Source: an uncultured Myxococcales bacterium
GTDB taxonomy: Bacteria; Myxococcota_A; Bradymonadia; UBA7976; VGTA01
DNA length: 64,000 nucleotides
Direction of reading: 5' to 3'
Assembly (NCBI GenBank): GCA_937146725.1
Contig: CAKZRU010000090.1
Location: 1-64,000, forward strand
This document shows, piece by piece, positions 56,504-64,000 of the stretch (positions are counted from its first letter, which is position 1; every line of letters starts with the position of its first letter). The translations under genes and the position numbers were made by a program. The notes below the pieces were generated by a model. The model had not been told where the DNA came from and made no database searches. It worked only from the letters and a program-made list of their open reading frames with translations.

Positions 56504-58204
56504 ATGCATCCGCAAAGCGCAAAGCAATCCAAGATATTGAGCTTTAAGCAACTCAGTATCTTACTTAGTTTAAGTCTCTCGTTTGTCATTGGCTGTAATT
56601 ACGGTGATGATACGGAAAATGAAATGAATGCTGCAGGCACAGAAGCCGGTTCTGAAGCCGGTTCTGAAGCCGGTACTACTGCCGGTACTACTGCCGGTAC
56701 TACTGCCGGTACTACTGCCGGTACTACTGCCGGTACCATGGTAGAAATCCCGATGGGTAATGTCAAAAATGAGTCAACTCCTGAGTTATGCATGAATGGC
56801 TTAGATGATGATGGCGATGGAAAGATTGACTGTGAAGATCTGCACTGTGCTCTAAACCCAGAGGTTGCTTGTCCAGGAAATACAGAAAACTCTGATGAGT
56901 TATGCGGTGATGAAATCGATAATGATGAAAATGATTTTGCAGACTGTATGGATTTTAACTGTAGTCGTAATCCATGGGTAACAGTATGTGGGCCGCAAGA
57001 AAATACTTATGAATCATGTACAGATGGTCTTGATAACGATGAAAATGGTTTTGTAGATTGTGATGATATCGCATGTCAACAAAGTCCAATTGTTGGTGCT
57101 TGTAAGGATAGCGAGCGTGGTTTCTGCTTGGATGGCATTGATAATGATGGTGATGGAGACATTGATTGTGCTGATAGCGATTGTGCAGCAGCAGCTTCCT
57201 GTGCTGGTGACGTAATGCCGGTTGATCGTGTTGCCCCAAGCGAGGCACAACATGAAACCGGTGATGCTAAGTGTAGTGATGGTCTTGATAATGATGGTGA
57301 TGGACAAATTGACTGTGCTGATCTTCACTGCCGTTATAACCCAAATGTCACTGTTTGTGATGAGGGACTTGAGATCAATGATGCTTTATGTAGTGATGGC
57401 ATGGATAATGATGGAAACGGCTTCACCGACTGTGAGGACTTTGCCTGTAGTCAAAACCCATGGGTCACCGTTTGTCCAGCTGCCGAAAACTTTACTGAAG
57501 CCTGTAATGACCAACAGGACAACGATGGTAATGGCTTTGTTGACTGCGATGACTTTGGCTGTAGCCGTAATAGCTTGGTTGCATATTGTAAAGAGAGTGA
57601 AGCAGGGTTCTGCCTTGATGGCATCGATAATGATGGTGATAGCCTAATCGATTGTGATGATGATGATTGTGCTGTAGCGGCTGCCTGTGGTGGTGAGCCA
57701 CTTCCAGTTCCTGAAGTACCTGCCTTTAATGAAGATAACTTTGAGTCAAGCGATGAACTCTGTTCAAATGGTATAGATGATGATGGGGACGGATTTGTTG
57801 ACTGTGCCGATCGTCACTGTACTTACAATCCGGCTGTCACAGTATGTCCAAGTGAAGATGGTACTCCTCGTGAAATTAGTGATGAGCTCTGTTCAAATGG
57901 CGTAGATGATGATGGCAATGGCTATATGGACTGTGGTGACTTTAGCTGTAGCCGTAATCCTTGGGTTACCGTATGTGGTGAGCTAGAAAATAATGATCAA
58001 GCCTGTGTCGATCGTGTAGACAATGATGGCAATGGTTATATCGATTGTAATGACAATGCTTGTAGCCAAAGCACTTTTGTGAGTGTATGTGGTGGTGAAA
58101 GTGGTGAAGCCGGATTCTGTGCAGATGAGTTCGACAATGATGGTGATGGTGCGGTAGACTGTGCTGACTCAGATTGTGCAGAGGCGGGTTTCTGCGCTCA
58201 ATAA
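56504..58204 (+). CDS. Lipoprotein of 12 DGxDNDGDGxxDCxD repeats in three blocks of four
   Basis: A 566-residue predicted lipoprotein: signal ending SFVIGCNYG, then a nine-unit AG[T/S][E/T] linker coded by a 12-bp tandem repeat. The rest is twelve Cys-Asp units of the type CSDGLDNDGDGQIDCADLHC. They form three tandem blocks of four: unit 1 ends HC, units 2-3 run DFxCSxNPWVTVC and DxxxCxQS/SRNS, and unit 4 opens FCLDGIDND or FCADEFDND. The frame extends upstream to 56363, but GGAG at six bases before the ATG at 56504 sets the start. It is probably a Ca2+-binding surface protein. The Card1-like gene follows 16 bp later. Confidence 0.85.
   Translation: MHPQSAKQSKILSFKQLSILLSLSLSFVIGCNYGDDTENEMNAAGTEAGSEAGSEAGTTAGTTAGTTAGTTAGTTAGTMVEIPMGNVKNESTPELCMNGLDDDGDGKIDCEDLHCALNPEVACPGNTENSDELCGDEIDNDENDFADCMDFNCSRNPWVTVCGPQENTYESCTDGLDNDENGFVDCDDIACQQSPIVGACKDSERGFCLDGIDNDGDGDIDCADSDCAAAASCAGDVMPVDRVAPSEAQHETGDAKCSDGLDNDGDGQIDCADLHCRYNPNVTVCDEGLEINDALCSDGMDNDGNGFTDCEDFACSQNPWVTVCPAAENFTEACNDQQDNDGNGFVDCDDFGCSRNSLVAYCKESEAGFCLDGIDNDGDSLIDCDDDDCAVAAACGGEPLPVPEVPAFNEDNFESSDELCSNGIDDDGDGFVDCADRHCTYNPAVTVCPSEDGTPREISDELCSNGVDDDGNGYMDCGDFSCSRNPWVTVCGELENNDQACVDRVDNDGNGYIDCNDNACSQSTFVSVCGGESGEAGFCADEFDNDGDGAVDCADSDCAEAGFCAQ
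56633..56740 (+). repeat. 12-bp tandem repeat coding for AGTE/AGSE/AGTT
   Basis: Nine 12-bp units: AGTE, AGSE, AGSE, then five AGTT, then AGTM. The five AGTT units are identical (GCCGGTACTACT). It encodes the linker after the lipobox. Together with the repeat at 55755-55838, on the other strand, two neighbouring lipoproteins have expandable linkers. Confidence 0.93.
56780..58204 (+). repeat. Three tandem blocks of four Ca2+-type repeats
   Basis: Units 1-4, 5-8 and 9-12 correspond position by position: unit 1, 5, 9 end DLHC/DRHC; unit 2, 6, 10 share NPWVTVC; unit 4, 8, 12 open FCLDGIDND or FCADEFDND and end in SDC/DDC plus Ala-rich C. This indicates duplication of a four-unit block of about 450 bp. 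Confidence 0.8.
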
Positions 58205-58220
58205 ATAATGGAGTTTAACC

Positions 58221-59384
58221 ATGACGCATCCTCTTGATCACGCCCTAATTGTAACGCGCATACAGCCGACACAAAGGACTTTCAAGCAGGGGGGTTCTCC
58301 AAGGATGCTCAATACTTCATCGGGTGGTGCATACGCCCCGTTGCTACTTGCCTTAGATCCAAGATTTAGACCTAAGCAAGTGGTGCTAATCTATGATCGA
58401 GCCGATCAAGAGTATGCTCGCTACATAGATTTATTTTACAATAGTCTTGGTATTGCCATTGAACATTGGCCACAAAACTTAGCTTTAATTGAAGAATCTA
58501 TTGCCAACTTAAGCAAGTCATTAGCCGGCTTTAAAAAACCTTTGGCCTTGTGTGTTAATAGCGATCAGCCCTGTTTAAGCCAATTGGCTAGTTCAGTTTT
58601 CCAACAAATGAATGCCCCCATTTTATCATGTATTAATGGGAGCTTATACCGCTTAGGACTTCGTCCACAAAAAATTAATTTAGAGCCAAAGTTTGAGCTT
58701 GCAAGCCTACTGAGTCATTTGGGTGCAAGAGTTCAGCAGGAACACTTAGCTTCCGTTTTTGAGCCACATTTGCAAAGTTTAAGTACCTTTTTAACCAAGA
58801 CAGCACATAACCTTGCTCAAGTCCTTACCGTGATTCAAAGATTGGCCAAAGAAAGTGATCCACACAAACTTTTGTCAGCAGTCGTCAAAGGCTCTGAGAT
58901 TGCAATCCCTCTTTTTCAAGAAACCTTAGAGCGTTTTGAAGCTGCCGGTTGTGTGGAACTAAATCAAGGTCGTTTACTCTTTAGTAGTCAACAAGACCGA
59001 GGCTTTTGTTCTGGCGGTTGGCTTTCTATGTATATTCAATCAGCACTCAAAAGCTTAGCACCAAAGCATCGAGTGTGGGCATTGAGTCAAGAGGTTAATA
59101 TTGAGCTTGCTTATCCGAGTCCTTTAGATAGACAGATCGACTTAATTGCCTTTATTGATAGCCAACTTTTTTTCTTTTTTTACCTAAGTTCTAGTTATGG
59201 AGAGTTTGAGCAACTGATTGAAGACCAGGTTTTACTTGTGGAGCGTTTTGGCGCTCAAATCGTATTTTTGAGTCTAGATGAGCTATCCCTAGAACGACAA
59301 ATGCAGCTCAATCAAGAAAAGATTATGCTCTGTCAAGGCGAAGAACTTCTTAAGTTTGAAACTTGGCTTGGTGACTTGTTGTAA
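58221..59384 (+). CDS. Card1-like CARF-DUF1887 protein with eroded ligand and nuclease motifs
   Basis: A 387-residue soluble protein whose plan resembles Card1/Can2 CRISPR ancillary nucleases. Residues about 50-150 look like a CARF/Rossmann region (VVLIYDRADQEYARYIDLFY, ALCVNSDQPCLSQLASSVF); 183-255 like a winged helix; 260-350 like the DUF1887 PD-(D/E)xK nuclease (GGWL 265-268, RQIDLIAF, a strand LFFFFYL, ERFGAQIVFLS). Only Asp307 of the nuclease triad remains: at the E-x-K positions there are Tyr321 and Ser323, and GGWLE is GGWLS. The CARF GG-T-K ligand loop reads SDQPC. No CRISPR array or cas gene is near. It starts 16 bp after the repeat lipoprotein, so it may be co-transcribed. Confidence 0.55.
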   Translation: MTHPLDHALIVTRIQPTQRTFKQGGSPRMLNTSSGGAYAPLLLALDPRFRPKQVVLIYDRADQEYARYIDLFYNSLGIAIEHWPQNLALIEESIANLSKSLAGFKKPLALCVNSDQPCLSQLASSVFQQMNAPILSCINGSLYRLGLRPQKINLEPKFELASLLSHLGARVQQEHLASVFEPHLQSLSTFLTKTAHNLAQVLTVIQRLAKESDPHKLLSAVVKGSEIAIPLFQETLERFEAAGCVELNQGRLLFSSQQDRGFCSGGWLSMYIQSALKSLAPKHRVWALSQEVNIELAYPSPLDRQIDLIAFIDSQLFFFFYLSSSYGEFEQLIEDQVLLVERFGAQIVFLSLDELSLERQMQLNQEKIMLCQGEELLKFETWLGDLL

Positions 59385-59425
59385 TTAAGCCATCTTATCA
59401 ATTTAAGTGAACTTGAGATATATGT

Positions 59426-60937
59426 TCAATCTTTAGGATTCAGTCTCCAATTTAAAGACCAGACTTGTGCTCTCTGCTGTTCACCTAACGCTTTATGTGG
59501 CTGACAATACGGAATCCATATAACTTGGTCTTGCTCATTGACCAAAACCGGTAAACGGTCACGTTCAAAAAGAGGTACTTTACGATCGCTCCATAAGCGG
59601 CTGATTCTTTTATGCCCAGATAAAAAATGAGGCGCAAAACGCTCTCCTTGCTTGGGTAACCTTAATGAGAGTTGACCAATATTATGCGGGATAGAAATCA
59701 TAAATTGATCTTGATCAGGCAAATCATTGGTGGGTGATGCGGTATTGCTAGGTATGTTCTCAAAACTTAATGTCCATTCAGCCCAATGAACGTGAAAAGC
59801 TTGACGAGTATGCCAAAGAGCAGGGTCAATATGAATGATCGCTTGTGGCAGGCTTGGAAAGTGACCTTTGTGGTATATCCAAAGTATTTTATGCCTTCCC
59901 CATGCTTCTAGTCCGTGTGGAAGCGAAAGCGTTTTGGTATGGGTCGCTGTCCAAAGTGACCATAAGAAAGGGATTTGCTCTTTAATACGCCTTTGGTCTG
60001 TTTTTTGGCTTAATGTCCGCAAAGCTTGGCTATAAAACAAGCGTAATACATTTTTTTCTAGGCTTTGGGGGACCGTTTGATCAAGCAAAGGCCAGGCAAG
60101 TTTATACCGTCCAATCTTACTGTAATCAAAAAAGATCGTTTTGGTGAGATCCTGCATAAAGTAATCGAGCACATCTGCAGCTTCTCTTAAATGTTGTGCA
60201 CTTTCAACGACTGCATTCTGCCACTGTGACCCAAAAACTTCCTTATAGTGTGGACTAAGTTTGAGTCGAACAGCATTTCTTAAAAACTTTGGATCTTGAT
60301 TACTAGGATCCTCATAAAGGGGGAGATCTAGCTGAGTGAAAGCGGTTTTTATAAGGTTAGGAGACAGCTCAAGCCATGGTCTTACAATCCATTCGCGTTG
60401 CTGAGGAATGCCACATAATCCGTGTAGACCACTAGAGTTTTGCAAGCGCATGAGGATCGTTTCAGCTTGATCGCCGGCATGGTGACCAAAAAGAATGAGA
60501 TCAAGATCATACTTTAATTGAGCTTCCTTTAAAGCTGCATAACGCGCTTGACGCGCTCCATCTTCGAGACCAGAGCCTTGGTGGATCAGTTTGGGGTCGG
60601 CAAAAAGGTGCAAGGCTTGGAGGCCTTGTTTAGACCAATAGGTGACTAGACTTTGAGCAAAGGGAGTCGATTGACTATGCAAACCATGATCAACAGTTAG
60701 AATCATAAGTTCAATTTGAGAAAAGTGATCGGTGAGCACTTGCTGAGATAATTCAGCAAGTAACATTGAGTCTTGTCCACCAGAGCAGGCAACCGCCACC
60801 TTGAAAGAACTATTAATCTTTGTTTTACAAGCTGTCTTGTTATGAAAGGCAAGGCGTTGATTGAACACATTGATTAAGGGCGCTTTCAGCTGTTCAATGA
60901 CTTCTTGCAAAGGTTTAGTGCTTAGTTCAGTGACCAT
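59426..60937 (-). CDS. tilS: tRNA(Ile)-lysidine synthase
   Basis: Modifies C34 of tRNA-Ile(CAT) to lysidine using ATP and lysine, so the tRNA reads AUA as Ile. N-terminal PP-loop motif VACSGGQDSMLL is at about 49-60, followed by TVDHGLHSQ, FGHHAGDQAETILMRL and DPSNQDPKFLRNAVR, all typical. The C-terminal domain has GERFAPHFLSGHKRISRLWSDRKVPLFERDRLPVL, the TilS C-terminal substrate-binding signature. At 503 residues it is somewhat longer than E. coli TilS (432). The ATG overlaps the upstream gene by 11 bp. Confidence 0.95.
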   Translation of the reverse strand: MVTELSTKPLQEVIEQLKAPLINVFNQRLAFHNKTACKTKINSSFKVAVACSGGQDSMLLAELSQQVLTDHFSQIELMILTVDHGLHSQSTPFAQSLVTYWSKQGLQALHLFADPKLIHQGSGLEDGARQARYAALKEAQLKYDLDLILFGHHAGDQAETILMRLQNSSGLHGLCGIPQQREWIVRPWLELSPNLIKTAFTQLDLPLYEDPSNQDPKFLRNAVRLKLSPHYKEVFGSQWQNAVVESAQHLREAADVLDYFMQDLTKTIFFDYSKIGRYKLAWPLLDQTVPQSLEKNVLRLFYSQALRTLSQKTDQRRIKEQIPFLWSLWTATHTKTLSLPHGLEAWGRHKILWIYHKGHFPSLPQAIIHIDPALWHTRQAFHVHWAEWTLSFENIPSNTASPTNDLPDQDQFMISIPHNIGQLSLRLPKQGERFAPHFLSGHKRISRLWSDRKVPLFERDRLPVLVNEQDQVIWIPYCQPHKALGEQQRAQVWSLNWRLNPKD

Positions 60938-61712
60938 TTGTTTTGCCTAAAATGACTTTCGCTCTATCCAAAGCCATCTGCATTGCATTTGGCGGTAAGA
61001 TCAAAGTTTGTGGTAGAGTGAAGTTCGGATTAAATCCAGAATGAGCAACCAAAGTGACCAGCTGTCCTTGATGATTATATAGGCCAGAACCAGGTGAGCC
61101 TTGTCCACTACTGTACCAATAATAATCCATTGGCATAGGGGCTAAGCCAATGAGTGTCATTTGAGCAGGATTTAAGGGTTTTGGCTCATATATATATAGG
61201 TGATGGCCTACATAAAAAGATTGTTCTAGATGTTGCTGATTGAGTGGCGCTAAATCAATCCCTTTACAACTGACTTCTTGTTCACTTTCTAAAAGTGCCC
61301 ATCCCTGTTTCTTTGAGATCTCAATGATCTTTGCTTTGACTGAAGAGCTATGATTTTGCTGACCGACATGGTTTGTTAAGGGGCTGTATGGACAAGATAA
61401 CTTAATGTTAATCTCAGACTCATCAGGTCTGATTTGGAGCCAAGATGTACTAGTCAGTATTAATCGTTTTGATAAGCTTACTCCCTTACCAAACTCTAGA
61501 CGTTTTTTTGTAAACCGATAATGTTTTTGGGGGAGGCCAAGGCGTTCAATCATCACTTCCGACTGCGCTAAATGCAGGGAGAGTGATTTAAGTTCACGAT
61601 CGTTCATCGCTTTTTGTAGCTTCACTAACTTTTGGGCACTGCTAGAATCACAACAGAAACAAAGCATCAAGCAGACACCTGTTAGTGTTTTTAAGTATAT
61701 ATTTTTGTACAC
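60927..61712 (-). CDS. Trypsin-fold lipoprotein lacking the catalytic His and Ser
   Basis: A 261-residue predicted lipoprotein (signal ending MLCFCCDSS). Two stretches resemble the chymotrypsin/HtrA fold: RLILTSTSWLQI (83-94), where a protease has LTAAHC with the catalytic His, now Ser90; and GQGSPGSGLYNHQGQLVTL (203-221), matching GxSGSGLxNxxGxLVG but with Pro207 in place of the nucleophile Ser. Activity is therefore not expected. The stop overlaps the tilS start by 11 bp. The GTG start at 61712 has no good Shine-Dalgarno. This is a fold-level assignment. Confidence 0.55.
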   Translation of the reverse strand: MYKNIYLKTLTGVCLMLCFCCDSSSAQKLVKLQKAMNDRELKSLSLHLAQSEVMIERLGLPQKHYRFTKKRLEFGKGVSLSKRLILTSTSWLQIRPDESEINIKLSCPYSPLTNHVGQQNHSSSVKAKIIEISKKQGWALLESEQEVSCKGIDLAPLNQQHLEQSFYVGHHLYIYEPKPLNPAQMTLIGLAPMPMDYYWYSSGQGSPGSGLYNHQGQLVTLVAHSGFNPNFTLPQTLILPPNAMQMALDRAKVILGKTNGH

Positions 61713-62004
61713 TTTTTTGTCGCCATCCTGTTGTTGGTCTATTGGTCAAGGAAGTTTAACGAATCTTGAGGCAGAATGTTAAGATAAAAAGTTTCTCAAT
61801 CATTTTGAGCAAATTTTTTCACTATGATGAACTTCTTTCTCTTATGCTTGTCAATCAGCATAGAAAGAATATAAGGTCTCTAGCAAATATAGCATTATTG
61901 ATGACTGATCATTGCTAATTTACTCAAGTCAGAGTAGTCTAGGGCGCGCTAAGTGAAGGAGCCTTGCTCTGATTAGCGCATCAAAATTGGATATGGAGAG
62001 CATT
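61713..62004. other. Divergent intergenic region
   Basis: About 290 bp between the divergently transcribed trypsin-fold lipoprotein and AgmX/PglI-like genes. AT-rich; promoters for both directions are expected but no convincing -35/-10 pair was identified. Confidence 0.4.
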
Positions 62005-63300
62005 GTGAACCAAAAAACTCAAATTCGCGTGGCCGTAGTATGGAACGACTCGGTCTTTAGTGAGACACTCCTCGACCCAAGCAAGGGTGTTTTGCTTGGA
62101 ACAAGCAATAAGGCCGATGTTAGAGCACCGACAAATGCTCTTTTAGCAACTGATGCCTACCAACTATTTATCCCTGCGACTATGGGAGCCCAGCTTAGCT
62201 TACCAAATCGCACAAGCGGTTGGATTGAGCAAGGAGGGCAACGTAAGTCATTTGACAATCAACCCGGTATGCATAGCTTACAAGAAGGCGATCGTGGTTT
62301 GATCAATATTAATGATCAGCTTGCGGTTTTCTTTTATGTAACTTCATCTAGTCATCAAAAGTTTGCGACACCACTGTTGGCTGCTTTAGAGTCTAGATTC
62401 TTCTCCGCCTTACTTTTTGCCATGATTCTACACTTTGGCCTGTTGATTACAGCCTTTGCGAGTAAGAATTATGAGGCCTTTGTGAATGTCCAAATCGATG
62501 ACCGCTTTACCGAAGTTCTTACTCAAAAGAACGAGGAAGTGGAAGTAGAGATGGAAGAAGAAGATGAGGAAGAAGAAGATGTAGGTAAGCAAGCCGGCGG
62601 TGAAGAAGGTAAGTTTGGTGAAGAGGATAAACTCGATAAGTCAAAAGTACCCACAACCGATGGTGAGCTTGTTGATAAAATCAAGAATGTGGGTCTAGCG
62701 AAAGCTTTGAGTTCAAGTCTAATGGGCCGTGGTGCTTTGAGCAGTGTATTTGGTAATAAAAACGGCTTCTCAGACCAATTAAATGCTGCAATGAGCGGTG
62801 GTGACGGAGAACTTGTTATGGGCCATGGTGCCGGTGGTATGGGACTTCGTGGTACCGGCTCAGGTGGTGGTGGATCAGGCTTTGGTCGTATTCATGGTAT
62901 GGGCAAAATTGATACCGGCGGTGGTCGTGGTACTCGTGCACGCTTAGGTGGACGTGGCAAAGCTAAAAAGAAATTCAAGGTTCGCCGTGGTAAACCATCC
63001 GTAGGTAATTTCTGTAAGCAAGCTGATATCTTAAGAGTTGTAAACTCTCGCCAACGCGGTATTCAATACTGCTATGAGAAAGAGCTTGCTCGTAACCCAG
63101 AGCTCGGCGGTAAAGTAATCTTAAACTGGAATATCGGACTTGATGGTAAGGTCATGAAGGTTTGGGTTGGCAGCAGTACCTTAAAGAATGGTACTGTCGA
63201 GAGTTGCATGACCCGTTCGGTTAAACGTTGGAAGTTCACCAAACCTGATGGTGGTATCTGTCAAATCAAATTCCCATTCGTTTTCAATTCGGGATTCTAG
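62005..63300 (+). CDS. AgmX/PglI C-terminal (TonB-like) domain protein
   Basis: A 431-residue inner-membrane-anchored protein. Residues about 1-110 resemble an FHA-like beta domain (GVLLGTSNKADV, EGDRGLININDQLAVF). One transmembrane helix follows (FFSALLFAMILHFGLLITAFAS), then an acidic region (EVEVEMEEEDEEEEDVG), a long Gly-rich linker, and the AgmX/PglI domain: ILRVVNSRQRGIQYCYEKELARNPELGGKVILNW, ESCMTRSVKRWKFTKPDGGICQIKFPFVF. Such proteins occur in Myxococcota motility or energy-transduction complexes, working with ExbB/TolR partners. The in-frame TTG 61987 and ATG 61993 lack a Shine-Dalgarno; GGAG six bases before GTG 62005 favours it. Confidence 0.85.
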   Translation: MNQKTQIRVAVVWNDSVFSETLLDPSKGVLLGTSNKADVRAPTNALLATDAYQLFIPATMGAQLSLPNRTSGWIEQGGQRKSFDNQPGMHSLQEGDRGLININDQLAVFFYVTSSSHQKFATPLLAALESRFFSALLFAMILHFGLLITAFASKNYEAFVNVQIDDRFTEVLTQKNEEVEVEMEEEDEEEEDVGKQAGGEEGKFGEEDKLDKSKVPTTDGELVDKIKNVGLAKALSSSLMGRGALSSVFGNKNGFSDQLNAAMSGGDGELVMGHGAGGMGLRGTGSGGGGSGFGRIHGMGKIDTGGGRGTRARLGGRGKAKKKFKVRRGKPSVGNFCKQADILRVVNSRQRGIQYCYEKELARNPELGGKVILNWNIGLDGKVMKVWVGSSTLKNGTVESCMTRSVKRWKFTKPDGGICQIKFPFVFNSGF

Positions 63301-63749
63301 AAGTTAAAATCTCTTATTGGTTAATTGTTCTAGGGTTCGGCTGTCCAATACTCAGTTCATCTTAGAAAAGTAACCACACCCTAAACTTTGTGTTTGTCGG
63401 TAGATCTTACCCATATGTACAAGCGCAAGACTTGGCTGATTGCTATACAAAATGAGTAGCGTTGCATATCTTGATGATTTTTTGTCTTATTTGAGTTCAC
63501 TAAGCAGTTATAGAGTTGAAAGCTACTTGTGAAAGCTTTTTATGGCCAGTGCTCAAGTCCATAAAAGTTCAAATGCTAGCGATTTACAAGCTCATTCAAA
63601 AAATAATTAAAGGCAAAAAAACGTGTCGTATAATGTATTTGCAGATTTTGATCAAGACTTAATAAAAAAAATGGATGATATCACTCGACAGTCTAGTTAC
63701 TGTGATTAGTATATATAGTATAACCCTACGCAATGAGAGAGAGGACATC
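63301..63749. other. Intergenic region without recognised feature
   Basis: About 450 bp between the AgmX/PglI-like gene and the small protein gene. AT-rich. No tRNA, terminator hairpin or repeat was seen; the short frames here are not convincing. Confidence 0.4.
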
Positions 63750-63920
63750 ATGCTTGACGCATACATCATCGATCAGATCCGTAGACGAGAAGAAGAACGT
63801 CGTCGTATTAATGAGCGACCCGCCCTAGAGCTACCGCTTCCTGAACCTCCACCTCCTCGTCGCCCTGATGAGGCAGAGGCAGAATCAGAGCCTAAGCGAG
63901 TTGTTATTATTGACCTATAG
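63750..63920 (+). CDS. Small Arg/Glu- and Pro-rich conserved-looking protein
   Basis: A 56-residue protein: MLDAYIIDQIRRREEERRR, then a Pro-rich stretch (LELPLPEPPPPRRPDE) and a hydrophobic end (RVVIIDL). The beginning resembles a small-protein family found in many bacteria that starts MLDAYIIxxIR and ends with a valine/isoleucine-Asp motif; role unknown. The frame opens upstream at 63675, but AGAGAGGA lies just before the ATG at 63750, so the short form is chosen. No signal peptide. Confidence 0.7.
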   Translation: MLDAYIIDQIRRREEERRRINERPALELPLPEPPPPRRPDEAEAESEPKRVVIIDL

Positions 63921-64000
63921 GATCTACAGCTAATCCCCAAACATTTATCATCAGTACTTGAATTGGTATCTGGTTCTTATCCTTGCTTTGCTATGTTCTT

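Noticed and set aside
57014..57701. Open frames inside the 12-repeat lipoprotein on the other strand
   Set aside because: His- or Ile/Thr-rich products of the repeated GATAATGATGG strings; not plausible genes.

Overview
The window looks like chromosomal DNA of a low-GC (roughly 40%, estimated by eye) member of the Myxococcota/former Deltaproteobacteria, most likely a Bradymonadia-type relative. Reasons: a standard housekeeping core (rph-rdgB, tig-clpP-clpX-lon, map-sufE, tilS, trkAH); a Hanks-type Ser/Thr kinase; an AgmX/PglI-type energy-transducer protein; and at least a dozen predicted lipoproteins with MopE-like 'CDGxDNDCDGxIDE' or 'CxDGxDNDxDGxxDxPxDPGC' acidic repeats and Ala-Gly-Glu/Met/Thr linkers after the lipobox. 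The taxonomic call is inference from gene style, not from a marker-gene search.

Layout. 0.3-5.7 kb: DEAD-box helicase, Ser/Thr kinase, rph, rdgB. 5.75-6.4 kb: tRNA array Pro(TGG)-Arg(TCT)-Arg(TCG)-Lys(CTT)-Leu(TAG) with several hairpins. 6.7-12.9 kb: the protein quality-control block tig, clpP, clpX, lon, with six 19-bp direct repeats straddling the tig stop codon. 12.9-18 kb: a secreted nuclease/phosphatase-fold lipoprotein, two identical tRNA-Asp genes, sufE-map, a TatD/EboB-like hydrolase, and small unknowns. 18-34.5 kb: secreted and surface proteins, including a 1955-aa protein with about 26 Asp-rich repeats, a probable M1-peptidase-fold protein with no HExxH zinc site, an EstB-like serine hydrolase, and a PEGA/TPR plus Ig/FG-GAP pair. 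34.6-40.4 kb: trkA-trkH K+ uptake, then a MlaE-like permease and an MCE (MlaD-like) protein without the usual ATPase gene. 40.4-58.2 kb: a GT2/TPR glycosyltransferase followed by a long run of secreted proteins (LPP20-like, MopE-repeat, PKD, cohesin-like, alpha/alpha-toroid plus TSP3, metzincin-like). 58.2-63.9 kb: a Card1-like (CARF + DUF1887) protein whose ligand and nuclease motifs look eroded, tilS, a trypsin-fold lipoprotein lacking its catalytic His and Ser, an AgmX/PglI-like protein, and a 56-aa conserved-looking small protein.

Two themes go beyond routine annotation. First, there are at least three apparent pseudoenzymes: M1-like at 24122-27325, Card1-like at 58221-59384, and trypsin-like at 60927-61712. 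Second, the region is an expanded extracytoplasmic inventory of Ca2+-type Asp-rich repeat proteins, most of them lipoproteins tethered by low-complexity AG[T/S/E/M] linkers, some encoded by 12-bp DNA tandem repeats that could vary in length. No CRISPR array, insertion sequence, prophage or integrase was seen. All eight tRNA genes lack an encoded 3' CCA.
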